Origin: JARRNJ01 sp037385045
Lineage (GTDB): Bacteria > Pseudomonadota > Gammaproteobacteria > JASBUN01
Direction of reading: 5' to 3'
Length of the DNA: 19,046 nucleotides
NCBI GenBank assembly: GCA_037385045.1
Contig: JARRNJ010000047.1
Coordinates: 1 to 19,046, forward strand
Positions 1 through 6,783 of the stretch are shown in pieces. The stretch's first letter is position 1. Each line of letters opens with the position of its first letter. A model generated the notes under the pieces. It did no database searches. It was not told where the DNA came from and was given only the letters and a program-made list of their open reading frames with translations. The position numbers were made by a program, and so were the translations under genes.

Positions 1-344
1 TCCACATTGTGGATGACGCAGCGTCCGCCGATGTTTATCTGGTCGAGCCGGTACACGGGCACGATCACGTTGCTGCCGTCGGCAAGAATTCCCTGGAGTT
101 TGCGCACATAAGTCGCGCGACCGGCCGCCTTGGCGGCGCTCAGGGTCTTTTCGTTGATCACCGTGTACCCGGATCCCGTGTCGACCATGAAGTGCGTCGG
201 CCCAAGGCCTGCCAGCTCGCCGCTCACGTAGTAGGTCGCGGCGCCTCTCTGTTCCATGGGCACCACGGTCTCCGACTTGGCGGCGAAACCGGAAACGGGG
301 ATCAGCCCCAACAGACTCACCGCGATCATCCAACCAAGTTGCAT
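1..344 (-). CDS. Exported retropepsin-like aspartic protease, N-terminal part (runs off the left edge)
   Basis: Read from the complement, an ATG at 344 opens a frame that stays open to the window edge (114 codons). The product begins with a signal peptide (MQLGWMIAVSLLGLIPVSGFA), then a short beta-rich stretch with FMVDTGSGYTVIN at about residues 52-64. DTG/S followed by G is the catalytic aspartate motif of retroviral-type aspartic proteases. Bacterial members are usually small, periplasmic or membrane-anchored, and act as homodimers. GGGAGC sits about 10 nt upstream of the ATG as a modest ribosome binding site. The C-terminal half, including the conserved hydrophobic-Gly segment after the active site, lies outside the window, so family membership rests on the motif and the exported N-terminus. 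It is divergently oriented to the BON gene across a gene-free region. Its substrate is unknown. Confidence 0.8.
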   Translation of the reverse strand, partial: MQLGWMIAVSLLGLIPVSGFAAKSETVVPMEQRGAATYYVSGELAGLGPTHFMVDTGSGYTVINEKTLSAAKAAGRATYVRKLQGILADGSNVIVPVYRLDQINIGGRCVIHNV

Positions 345-878
345 TGCAGCGCTCCCGACCGCTCCCAAGCGGCATCAGAGGTCAGCGGGCTCGCAGCCCA
401 CGGTTGGGGGCGGACCGGAGCTGAGCGTCCGCTCGGCGCCCCGCACGCGCAAGCCAGCGCTCAACACCGCTCGCGGCCCGACGCGTTCCCACAACCATGG
501 TATCGGTCAAACCGCCCGCGCCCTGAAGCCCGATGCGTCATTGCAGTCAACGCACAACCGGCGCGGCCCCGGAATTCGCCGTGTACGGGCGCCGAGGTCA
601 CCGCGCAGGTTCATTGCGCGCATCGCCACTCGCCCTGGGCCCCGCGGAACGAAACCGGGTGAGGCGCGGCCGTACCGGCGGATTACGGACCCCCGATGCG
701 ACGGAAAACCCGCGTCGCCACGCGGCGACGACCACATCCGCCGACACCCTCCGGCAGGCACCCGACAAACGTCCCGGCTGCAGACGCCCGAGGATATGGG
801 CTCGGGTCAAGCGCGCCCTTGTTGCCGTGGGGGGATGAAACCCGCATGCGGTGCAGACGTGGAAACATGATGTTGCCT

Positions 879-893
879 CACAGCGACACTGTG
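879..893. promoter_or_regulatory. Dyad CACAG-N5-CTGTG, possible activator site for the BON promoter
   Basis: Arms 879-883 and 889-893 are perfectly complementary around a 5-nt spacer. The centre lies about 70 bp upstream of the -24 element at 956, within the range used by sigma-54 activators. The sequence differs from the CGCAAT-type sites at the other promoters, so a different regulator, or no function, is possible. Confidence 0.3.
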
Positions 894-921
894 GTGATAT
901 CCTTTGCCGGTGACGAGCCGC

Positions 922-934
922 CAATTGATTGATG
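922..934. promoter_or_regulatory. IHF-like site upstream of the BON sigma-54 promoter
   Basis: CAATTGATTGATG matches YAA-N4-TTGATW, the complement of the IHF consensus WATCAR-N4-TTR, at all but the last position. It lies about 22 bp upstream of the -24 GG. IHF bending between activator site and promoter is typical of sigma-54 promoters. Assignment is by motif only. Confidence 0.45.
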
Positions 935-954
935 TGTGGAGACATACCGGCATG

Positions 955-970
955 TGGCACGGACGTTGCT
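955..970 (+). promoter_or_regulatory. Sigma-54 (-24/-12) promoter of the BON-domain lipoprotein gene
   Basis: TGGCACGGACGTTGCT matches the sigma-54 consensus TGGCACG-N4-TTGCW. GG at 956-957 and GC at 968-969 are separated by exactly 10 bases. Transcription would start near 981, giving a leader of about 65 nt before the ATG at 1047. Confidence 0.85.
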
Positions 971-1046
971 CCCGTCGCTTCCGTGCGGCGTGCTGCCGCA
1001 TCACCCATGAGAATCAAGACTGCCGAATCGAACCAGGAGAATGGTA

Positions 1047-1367
1047 ATGAGAACGAACCTGCGACGTAGCGCATTGGTTATGTCGATGTGCGTATTGCTG
1101 GGCGGAACGCTGTATGGATGCGCAAGTACGGCGGAACACCCGAGCACCGGTCAATACATCGACGACGCCGCCATCACCACCAAAGTCAAGACAAAACTGC
1201 TGGGCGACTCGATCACCGAGGGGTTGAAGGTGCATGTGGAAACCAACCATGGAGTGGTGGAACTGAGCGGCTTCGTGAAGACCGCCGAGCAACGGGCGCA
1301 GGCCGGCAAACTGGCGCAAGGCGTGCCGGGCGTCAAGGCGGTGCGCAACGGCCTGGTCGTCAAATGA
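1047..1367 (+). CDS. BON-domain outer-membrane or periplasmic lipoprotein
   Basis: The 106-residue product has a lipoprotein signal peptide ending in LYGC (Cys25), then one BON domain at about residues 38-105 (YIDDAAITTKVKTKLL ... VELSGFVKT ... VPGVKAVRNGLVVK). BON domains occur in OsmY- and DolP-type envelope proteins and bind phospholipid or support envelope integrity under stress. The ATG at 1047 is preferred over the in-frame ATG at 1041: the ribosome binding site AGGAG at 1035-1039 is 7 nt from 1047 but only 1 nt from 1041. A sigma-54 promoter precedes it. A strong hairpin follows, then a cardiolipin synthase-like lipoprotein gene, which fits a shared envelope-lipid role. The exact function is inferred. 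Confidence 0.9.
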   Translation: MRTNLRRSALVMSMCVLLGGTLYGCASTAEHPSTGQYIDDAAITTKVKTKLLGDSITEGLKVHVETNHGVVELSGFVKTAEQRAQAGKLAQGVPGVKAVRNGLVVK

Positions 1368-1373
1368 CGCTGT

Positions 1374-1406
1374 TGTGACGCAGCGGAGCGGACCCGCTGC
1401 GTCACA
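1374..1406 (+). terminator. Strong hairpin after the BON gene, terminator-like but without a T tract
   Basis: Arms 1374-1386 and 1394-1406 form a perfect 13-bp stem (core TGACGCAGCGG/CCGCTGCGTCA) around a 7-nt loop, 6 nt after the BON stop codon. No run of T follows, so it may be a partial terminator, an mRNA-stabilising end or an attenuator that lowers transcription of the downstream synthase gene. Confidence 0.5.
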
Positions 1407-1425
1407 CCGGGCGGGCTCGCGCCAA

Positions 1426-1438
1426 GCACACAGTGTGC
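1426..1438. promoter_or_regulatory. Palindrome GCACAC-A-GTGTGC upstream of the synthase gene
   Basis: A perfect 6-bp dyad with a 1-nt centre lies about 50 bp before the ATG at 1487. It could be an operator or part of the leader. No sigma-54 or clear sigma-70 promoter was seen between the two genes. Confidence 0.25.
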
Positions 1439-1486
1439 ACACCGTCCAACACTTGCGTTATACGCCGGTGCCGGCGGGCATCGCGA

Positions 1487-2881
1487 ATGACCGCATACCT
1501 GCAGCCGCTGGCCGCCGCGATCCTATGCGCGTTTGCATCGATGACCCTGACCGGCTGCGCGTCGCTGCCACATGTACAGCCGCTGCTCAACGTCGCAGCG
1601 AAAAATCCCAGCCTGCCGGAGCTGTATGGCCCGGGCGGGCGGTTGTCTCTCCCGGCCACCCGTGCGCTGGTCCGTCACCTGGAACACGAGGCGGGGGACA
1701 CCGGCCTGCTGCGCACGCAGCTTACCGTCACCGGCGCATTGCCCGGCCATAAACCGCTGGTGCTCGGCAACCGCGCACAGCTGCTGGTGGATGGCCCCGC
1801 GACCTTGGACGCCATGACCCGGGCAATCGAGTCGGCCCGCGACACCATCGACATGGAAACCTACATTTTCGCGGACGACAAGCTTGGCCGCGCACTCGCG
1901 AACCTGCTCATTGAAAAGCAAAAGGCGGGCGTACAGGTCAACCTCATCTACGACAGCGTAGGTTCACTGGACACGCCGGATGCGTTCTTCCAGCGCATGA
2001 AGGACGCAGGCATCCGGGTGATCGAGTTCAACCCGGTCAACCCGCTCAAGGCCACCCACGGATGGAAACTCAACAACCGCGATCACCGGAAGCTGCTGAT
2101 CGTCGACGGCAATACCGTGTTCACCGGCGGCGTCAACGTCAGCGACGGCTACTCGTCCAGCTCGTTTACCTTCCACCGGCATGACAAACGCCTGCCCTGG
2201 CGCGATACCGAGGTCGAAATCACTGGGCCGGTGGCCCACTACTTTCAGGAAATATTCTTTGCCGACTGGAAAAGCCAGCACGGCCCGCCGCTCAAGGATC
2301 ACGACTATTTTCCCAAAATCGCGGTCTACGGCACCCAGGTCGTGCGGGCGATCTCCAGCGAAGCCGAGGGCGAGCCGAACCGCGTATACATTGCCTTGAT
2401 CTCCGCCATCAGCAACGCGCAGCGCAGTGTACACCTGACAGCGGCCTATTTCGCGCCCGACCCGCAGCTTCTTCATGCGCTGACGGGCGCCGCCCGCAGA
2501 GGCGTGGACGTAGCACTGATACTACCCAGCCGCAGCGACTTCTGGCCGGTACTCTACACTGGGCGCTCGTACTACCACGAGCTGCTCGCGGCGGGCGTCA
2601 AGATCTACGAGCGCCACAACGCGCTGCTTCATGCCAAAACCGCGGTGATCGACGGGGTCTGGGCCACGATCGGGTCCACCAACCTCGACTGGCGCAGCCT
2701 GAGTTTAAATGCGGAAGTAAACGCCGTGATTATCGGCCGGGACTTCAGTCGGCAGATGGAACGGCTGTTCCAGCGGGATCTGCGCCAGTCGCGGCACATT
2801 ACGTTGTCGCGCTGGAACCGCCGTTCGCTCCCCGAGCGAATCAAGGAATTGTTCGGGAGGATAGCCGCGCCGCTGATGTAA
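1487..2881 (+). CDS. Phospholipase D / cardiolipin synthase-family lipoprotein
   Basis: The protein has 464 residues from the ATG at 1487. That start gives a compact lipoprotein signal peptide (MTAYLQPLAAAILCAFASMTLTGC, Cys24). A longer in-frame start at 1433 would add an unlikely Arg/Cys-rich leader. Two HKD motifs are complete: HRKLLIVD near residues 200-207, followed by TGGVNVSDGY, and HAKTAVID near 382-389, followed by IGSTNLDWRSL. This is the two-domain PLD fold of cardiolipin synthases such as ClsB/ClsC, which form cardiolipin from phosphatidylglycerol and other lipids by transphosphatidylation. A lipobox in place of N-terminal transmembrane helices suggests anchoring at the periplasmic face of a membrane. 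It lies 119 bp after the BON gene and may be co-transcribed through the intervening hairpin. A phospholipase activity is also possible. Confidence 0.9.
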   Translation: MTAYLQPLAAAILCAFASMTLTGCASLPHVQPLLNVAAKNPSLPELYGPGGRLSLPATRALVRHLEHEAGDTGLLRTQLTVTGALPGHKPLVLGNRAQLLVDGPATLDAMTRAIESARDTIDMETYIFADDKLGRALANLLIEKQKAGVQVNLIYDSVGSLDTPDAFFQRMKDAGIRVIEFNPVNPLKATHGWKLNNRDHRKLLIVDGNTVFTGGVNVSDGYSSSSFTFHRHDKRLPWRDTEVEITGPVAHYFQEIFFADWKSQHGPPLKDHDYFPKIAVYGTQVVRAISSEAEGEPNRVYIALISAISNAQRSVHLTAAYFAPDPQLLHALTGAARRGVDVALILPSRSDFWPVLYTGRSYYHELLAAGVKIYERHNALLHAKTAVIDGVWATIGSTNLDWRSLSLNAEVNAVIIGRDFSRQMERLFQRDLRQSRHITLSRWNRRSLPERIKELFGRIAAPLM

Positions 2882-3203
2882 GTCGTGCGGCATACACCCA
2901 CCGAATCGGGCGATGACAGGTGGATTTCCACCGCGGCGCCCCACTGCCACACCTCGCGGAGGAAAAACGTCTTGGAGTCGAGGGGCAATTTGGACCGATT
3001 GCCATGCCACCCGCACGTGTGTGCCCGCTCCGGCGTCACTTTGCAGCGACGCCGTACGTGCCTGTTTACACGCGCGTAAACGCAATCGCTCCAGGTTCCC
3101 AGTCGCAATCCAGCGACACGCATCCCTGTCGCACGCGCGCGGCAGCGGCGAATACGCTTGCGCCTGTGGCCCGGATTCCGGCCGGATGCCGGCCTTGGCA
3201 CAG
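2882..3203. other. Gene-free region upstream of the OmpA-family gene
   Basis: No credible gene is seen: the open frames have unstructured Arg/His-rich products and no start signals. The region holds a short hairpin (GGTGGA-TT-TCCACC, 2919-2932) just after the synthase gene, an 18-bp imperfect palindrome (3064-3081), and two CGCAATC sites (3081-3087 and 3104-3110) upstream of the sigma-54-type promoter. Confidence 0.6.
3064..3111. promoter_or_regulatory. Candidate activator sites: GTTTAC palindrome plus two CGCAATC repeats
   Basis: GTTTAC-ACGCGC-GTAAAC (3064-3081) is an 18-bp imperfect palindrome. CGCAATC occurs at 3081-3087 and 3104-3110, 23 bp apart. The nearer copy is centred about 100 bp upstream of the -24 GG of the next promoter. 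The CGCAAT core is shared with sites upstream of the other sigma-54 units and of the activator gene. Confidence 0.4.
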
Positions 3204-3204
3204 T

Positions 3205-3220
3205 TGGCACGAATACTGCT
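3205..3220 (+). promoter_or_regulatory. Sigma-54-type promoter of the OmpA-family gene
   Basis: TGGCACGAATACTGCT has a perfect -24 element, and GG (3206-3207) and GC (3218-3219) are exactly 10 bases apart. The -12 box reads CTGC in place of TTGC, so it may be weaker. The predicted start is near 3231, leaving a leader of about 86 nt. A TACAAT at 3287-3292 could alternatively serve as a sigma-70 -10 box, but no good -35 precedes it. Confidence 0.7.
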
Positions 3221-3316
3221 CCCGGCTGACACGAACGAACATCCGTGCCGAACGGTGTTCAGGCCGTGCACCGCGCTGGCGCGCGGTACAATTAACCACT
3301 CGCAAAGGAGGCATCC

Positions 3317-4042
3317 ATGAAGCGTGTACGCCCCCCATACGTTTCTGGCAAGCACGTGGCAGCACTGGTCGCGCTCGCTGCAATCGGCCTGCCCTTGACC
3401 AGCTTTGCCACGCCGTCGCCGGGGTATCTTCACGATCGTATAGGTCAGATCGTCACCGACGGCTACGGCGGCTGTGTGCACGTGACCGGGTGGAAGCCGT
3501 CAGACGCCGTGCCGGGCTGCGACGGAGTACCCAAACGCAGCAACCTGAGCGCAATGGAGACACCGGCCCCGCCAATGCCCGCGCCAATGCCCGCGCCGCA
3601 GCCCAAGGTGCAGCCAAAGGCCATGAAGACCCCGGCGCCACCACCGAAACCGCAAAAGATTACCCTGAGCACCGACACGTTGTTCGCGTTCGACAAGGCC
3701 ACACTGCGGCCGCAAGCCCGCCGGAAGCTCGACCAGATTGTCCAAAAGCTGAAAACCTATCCGTCGGTAACCGACGTGACGATCACCGGATACACGGACC
3801 GCATCGGCACCAAGGCATACAACCAGGGGTTGTCGGAACGCCGCGCGAAGGCAGTCGCCGCTTATCTCCGCGCCCACACGGACGTCAACCGCACCAAATT
3901 TCAGGTCGTCGGCAAGGGCGAACAGGATCCGGTGGTGACCTGTCATGGCACCGGATCGGCCCGGGCACTGATCAAATGCCTGCAACCGAACCGGCGCACG
4001 GAAGTGGACATCAAAGCGCGCGAAGTCGCCAGAGCCCACTGA
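3317..4042 (+). CDS. OmpA-family peptidoglycan-binding envelope protein
   Basis: The protein has 241 residues, with a strong ribosome binding site (AAAGGAGG) a few bases before the ATG. A signal peptide covers about residues 1-31 (cleavage near SFA-TPSP). Next come a short N-terminal segment, a Pro/Ala/Met-rich linker (about 75-112), and a C-terminal OmpA-like domain from about residue 114 (LSTDTLFAFDKATLRPQARRKLD ... ITGYTDRIGTKAYNQGLSERRAKAVAAYL ... NRRTEVDI). The Asp of GYTD and the Arg of LSERRA are the residues that in this family bind meso-diaminopimelate of peptidoglycan. No beta-barrel is present, so it probably acts as a periplasmic or outer-membrane-associated tether to the wall. 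Two Cys in the loop VTCHGTGSARALIKCLQPNRR may form a disulfide. It stands alone behind its own sigma-54-type promoter. Confidence 0.92.
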   Translation: MKRVRPPYVSGKHVAALVALAAIGLPLTSFATPSPGYLHDRIGQIVTDGYGGCVHVTGWKPSDAVPGCDGVPKRSNLSAMETPAPPMPAPMPAPQPKVQPKAMKTPAPPPKPQKITLSTDTLFAFDKATLRPQARRKLDQIVQKLKTYPSVTDVTITGYTDRIGTKAYNQGLSERRAKAVAAYLRAHTDVNRTKFQVVGKGEQDPVVTCHGTGSARALIKCLQPNRRTEVDIKAREVARAH

Positions 4043-4159
4043 CGCGGGCGGCAAGCCTGCATCTTGCAGCAGCCATCCGCGATGCCGGCGCAGGGTGCGC
4101 ATGGGCGCCGTTCCGGACCGCTCGGATCCGAGCGTGCGCGTACCCGACGAGGATACGGG

Positions 4160-4321
4160 CACCCTTTCGGGTACAAGCACCCTTTCGGGTACAAGCACCC
4201 TTTCGGGTACAAGCACCCTTTCGGGTACAAGCACCCTTTCGGGTACAAGCACCCTTTCGGGTACAAGCACCCTGTCGGGTACAAGCACCCTTTCGGGTAC
4301 AAGCACCCTGTCGGGTACAAG
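4160..4321. repeat. Tandem array, nine 18-bp units
   Basis: Nine head-to-tail copies of CACCCTTTCGGGTACAAG. Units 7 and 9 carry T-to-G (CCTGTC in place of CCTTTC); the rest are identical. Each unit contains ACCC-TTTC-GGGT, and each junction contains GGGT-ACAAGC-ACCC, so every unit can form alternative short hairpins. The period is a multiple of three and no stop occurs in any frame, so all six frames are open across it. No start signal or domain supports translation. Confidence 0.95.
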
Positions 4322-4406
4322 CAGCCCAGTGCGTCCGCGCCGTGCGCTTGACGCACACCGCGTTCACTTGCCTGGCAGGTGCCACGGATGCGGCCAGCCG
4401 TCGCAC

Positions 4407-4485
4407 GGTGGATACGCTTCGCTTTTCCACCCTACGATGACTTTTCGCTGTAGCCCGTAGGGTGGATAAGCGAAGCGCATCCACC
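4407..4485. repeat. Inverted pair of REP-like elements
   Basis: Copy A (4407-4436) begins GGTGGATACGCTTCGCTT and ends TCCACCCTACG. Copy B (4456-4485) is its inverted counterpart, beginning CGTAGGGTGGATAAGCGAAG and ending GCATCCACC. Each is itself a GGTGGAT...ATCCACC palindrome, and the two face each other 19 bp apart, like a REPIN/BIME unit. A third copy lies at 19004-19032. Elements with this GTAGGGTGGAT motif are, to my knowledge, dispersed in many proteobacterial genomes. Confidence 0.85.
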
Positions 4486-4506
4486 ACGCAAGGGCTCGCG
4501 TGACGA

Positions 4507-4526
4507 GCAGGCACAGGTGTGCCTGC
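4507..4526. repeat. 20-bp palindrome followed by a REP-like CCCTAC tail
   Basis: GCAGGCACA-GG-TGTGCCTGC has two perfect 9-bp arms. It is followed by GCCCTAC, the same trailing motif as in the neighbouring REP-like copies, so it may be a divergent member of that family or a transcript-end hairpin. Confidence 0.5.
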
Positions 4527-4683
4527 GCCCTACCGCTCCCGGACAGAGCGCAGACCAGGTACGGACCGCACGCGCGGCATTTCCCTAATCGTTGCCCCCT
4601 ATCAGCCCCGTCCAGGCCGGCCTGCGTTCTGCTGGTGCCCGCGGCGGGGAGGCAGCGCCGCTGCGGCGCCTCGCACCGGGTTC

Positions 4684-4718
4684 CCCGCGGCTCATGAGAC
4701 ACCTTGCTCCGCCGCGGG
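4684..4718 (-). terminator. GC-rich hairpin directly after the sigma-54 activator gene
   Basis: Arms CCCGCGGC (4684-4691) and GCCGCGGG (4711-4718) form an 8-bp stem with a 19-nt loop, abutting the stop codon of the activator gene on the minus strand. No T run follows, so its role as a terminator is tentative. Confidence 0.3.
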
Positions 4719-6641
4719 TCAGCTCGACTTCAGGTCATACTTGCGAATCAGGCGGTGGATCTTGGTCGGCGTAATGCCGAGCAGGATCGCCGCGTCTTTC
4801 TGGTTGGCGGATCGGGACAGCGCGTCGGTCAGGCAAACGCGCTCGCAGGCGGCGGTAATCCGGTCCCACGCACCCGAGTGCAGCTCGTCCCGGCTCAGGC
4901 CGCAGGCCTTGAGCAATCCGTCAACTCCGGCGCCCGTAGCCGGATCCGGCCCGGCGGCGTGCGCGCCGCCCGGGTGGGGCAGGAAGGCGAAGTCCTCCGG
5001 GCCGAGCACGCGCGTCTCGGCCAGGGCGACCGCCCGGGCAATGGCGTGCTCCAACTCGCGCACGTTGCCGGGCCATTCGTAGCTTTCGAGTCGCTGCAGT
5101 GCGCTGGGTGAAATGCCGACCACGGCCCGGCCGAGCTTCTTGCCGAAATGCTCGATGAAGTGCTGCGCCAGAATCGGCAGGTCGCCGCTGCGCTCGCGCA
5201 GCGCCGGACAACGCAGCTCGATAACCTTCAAGCGGTAGTAGAGATCCTCACGGAACGCGCCGCGGCCGACCTCCTCGTTGAGATCGCGGTTGGTAGCGGC
5301 CACCAGGCGCACGTCCACCAGGATGGGGGCATTGCCGCCCACACGCTGTATTTCGCCCTGCTGCAAGGCGCGCAGGAGCTTGGCCTGGGATTCCAGCGGC
5401 AGCTCACCGATCTCGTCGAGAAACAGCGTGCCGCCGTGGGCGAGCTCGAACTTGCCCTTGCGTTGCGAGGTGGCGCCGGTAAAGGCACCCTTTTCATGTC
5501 CGAACAGCTCGCTCTCGATCAGGGCGGTTGGCAGCGCCGCGCAGTTGACCTTGACGAACGGACCGGCCGCCCGCTCGCCGCGTTTGTGCAGGAAACTGGC
5601 GAGCAACTCCTTGCCGGTGCCGCTCTCGCCGGTGATCAACACATTGATGGGCAGCGGCGCAGTCTGTTGCGCCTGCTCGAGCAGGCGCAGCACCGGCTGG
5701 CTGCCGCCGATGAATTCCGGGTCGCCGCCCATCGTGCTGAGCCGCCGACGCAGGTCGGCGTTCTCTTCGGCCAGCTGCTCCTTGAGCCGCCCGACGGTGC
5801 GCAGTTGCGCGTTGAGTTCGCGGTTGAGACCTTTGATGGTCTCCGCCGAGGCGTGGTCCTTCGCATGCAAGGCGTGCAGATCCTCGCGCATCTGATTGAA
5901 CGCCTCACCCAGGGCGGCGATTTCGTCCGAGCCGCGCACCGCGATCGCCTCGCCACGCTCGCCGCGGCCGACGGCCAGGATGCTGGCACGCAGCGCCACG
6001 AGCCGTTTGACCATGCCGCGGCCGAACAGCAGCAGTCCAAGCCCGGACAGCATCAGGATGGGAAGCGTGGTTCCCAGCACCCATTCCAGCTCCGAGTGCA
6101 GGCGTTGGGCAAGCTGCTCGGTGCTGAAACGCACCACCAACGCACCCATGGTGCGGCCCTGGGCCTGCAGCAGGCTGACGACCTTGAACGTAGGCGCGCC
6201 GGTGGCGATCACCTGGGACAGGCGTGACGGGTTATCGGTGCGCAGCAGCGCCGGCAGGGGGTAGTGCTTGCCGTACTCGGAGCTGACCGAGTGGGCGACC
6301 ACCCGGCCGCCGGTGTCGAGCACGTAGGCCGTCTGGATATGCAGGTCGCGGCGGCTTTGCAGCTCATGGACCAGGGCGTCGAGCAGGACCTCGTCATCAT
6401 GGCGCAGGGCCTGGGAAAAGGCCAGGCTGGCAGCCTGCACCATGGCCGCCGATTCCTCCAGGTTGGCTCGGTAGACCCGGTCGCGGCCGAAATCGTCCAG
6501 GGTCGCTGCGATGATCACGCCCGCCACGACGACCGCAACCAGGACGCTCAGACCCAGCTTGGCCTCGACGCCGAACCGGATGCGCTTGGCACGCACCGGG
6601 CTGACCGGTGCCTCAGCGGATGTGGTTGCACTGTCGAACAC
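4719..6641 (-). CDS. Membrane-anchored sigma-54-dependent transcriptional activator with HAMP domain
   Basis: The protein has 640 residues from a GTG at 6641, chosen because AGGGAGG lies 5 nt upstream; farther upstream frames would run into the preceding regulator gene. Order: transmembrane helix 1 (about 27-47), periplasmic sensor region (48-187), transmembrane helix 2 (188-207), HAMP (208-255), coiled coil (255-300), AAA+ sigma-54-interaction domain, and a C-terminal Fis-type helix-turn-helix (about 605-640). The AAA+ core has Walker A GESGTGKE (338-345), the sigma-54 contact loop GAFTGAT (385-391) and Walker B LFLDEIGE (406-413). Such activators hydrolyse ATP to remodel the closed complex of RNA polymerase bearing sigma-54. 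Most are cytoplasmic response regulators; here a transmembrane sensor module is fused directly, with no receiver domain. Four sigma-54 promoters lie in the same window. Its own leader carries CGCAAT dyads but no sigma-54 promoter. Confidence 0.93.
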   Translation of the reverse strand: MFDSATTSAEAPVSPVRAKRIRFGVEAKLGLSVLVAVVVAGVIIAATLDDFGRDRVYRANLEESAAMVQAASLAFSQALRHDDEVLLDALVHELQSRRDLHIQTAYVLDTGGRVVAHSVSSEYGKHYPLPALLRTDNPSRLSQVIATGAPTFKVVSLLQAQGRTMGALVVRFSTEQLAQRLHSELEWVLGTTLPILMLSGLGLLLFGRGMVKRLVALRASILAVGRGERGEAIAVRGSDEIAALGEAFNQMREDLHALHAKDHASAETIKGLNRELNAQLRTVGRLKEQLAEENADLRRRLSTMGGDPEFIGGSQPVLRLLEQAQQTAPLPINVLITGESGTGKELLASFLHKRGERAAGPFVKVNCAALPTALIESELFGHEKGAFTGATSQRKGKFELAHGGTLFLDEIGELPLESQAKLLRALQQGEIQRVGGNAPILVDVRLVAATNRDLNEEVGRGAFREDLYYRLKVIELRCPALRERSGDLPILAQHFIEHFGKKLGRAVVGISPSALQRLESYEWPGNVRELEHAIARAVALAETRVLGPEDFAFLPHPGGAHAAGPDPATGAGVDGLLKACGLSRDELHSGAWDRITAACERVCLTDALSRSANQKDAAILLGITPTKIHRLIRKYDLKSS

Positions 6642-6742
6642 GCACGCCTCCCTGGACGCGGGAATTGCTGTTGCCCAGGGTTGCAATTTTGAAACAGGCG
6701 CTCTTACATCCGACTTACAGAATTGCATTCGCCGCGCCGGTT

Positions 6743-6760
6743 GATTGCGGAAACGCAATT
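6743..6760. promoter_or_regulatory. Inverted CGCAAT pair in the leader of the sigma-54 activator gene
   Basis: ATTGCG-GAAA-CGCAAT (6744-6759) is a perfect 6-bp dyad in the 142-bp gap between the two regulator genes. A further related GAATTGCATTC lies at 6720-6730. The core matches the candidate activator sites at 3081, 3104, 16739 and 18630, suggesting autoregulation. It could instead be a weak terminator of the upstream regulator gene. Confidence 0.4.
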
Positions 6761-6783
6761 CGCAGAATCGCTCGCCGGCACGG

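Larger units (their letters stand above)
345..954. other. Gene-free divergent region upstream of the BON-domain gene
   Basis: About 610 bases separate the protease start from the sigma-54 promoter of the BON gene. Open frames exist on both strands, but they overlap each other, are arginine/proline-rich as expected of GC-rich noncoding DNA, and lack ribosome binding sites or recognisable domains. Visible structures are a 7-bp stem with a 4-nt loop at 713-730 (CGTCGCC/GGCGACG), a dyad CACAG-N5-CTGTG at 879-893, and an IHF-like site at 922-934. Confidence 0.6.
4322..4718. other. Gene-free, palindrome-rich interval between convergent genes
   Basis: This lies between the ends of the OmpA gene (plus) and the sigma-54 activator gene (minus). 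No gene is supported. It contains the REP-like inverted pair, a 20-bp palindrome and two GC-rich hairpins: 4655-4669 (GCGCCGC-T-GCGGCGC) and 4684-4718. Confidence 0.65.

Noticed and set aside
345..870. Overlapping frames on both strands as small genes
   Set aside because: No ribosome binding sites, domains or signal peptides, and amino acid content typical of GC-rich noncoding DNA.
1041..1046. ATG at 1041 as start of the BON gene
   Set aside because: Only 1 nt separates it from AGGAG; the ATG at 1047 has normal spacing.
2919..2932. Hairpin GGTGGA-TT-TCCACC as a REP remnant
   Set aside because: It shares only the GGTGGAT/TCCACC ends with the REP-like copies; too short to call.
4160..4321. 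CRISPR array
   Set aside because: Units are contiguous 18-mers with no unique spacers.
4370..4384. Sigma-54-like site on the minus strand (TGGCACCTGCCAGGC)
   Set aside because: The -24 box fits and GG/GC spacing is 10, but the -12 box is AGGC and no gene lies downstream in that direction.
2920..4440. Long plus-strand frame overlapping the OmpA gene and the 18-bp array
   Set aside because: It lies out of frame with the well-supported OmpA-family gene, has no ribosome binding site, and its length comes from stop-poor, GC-rich and repeat DNA.
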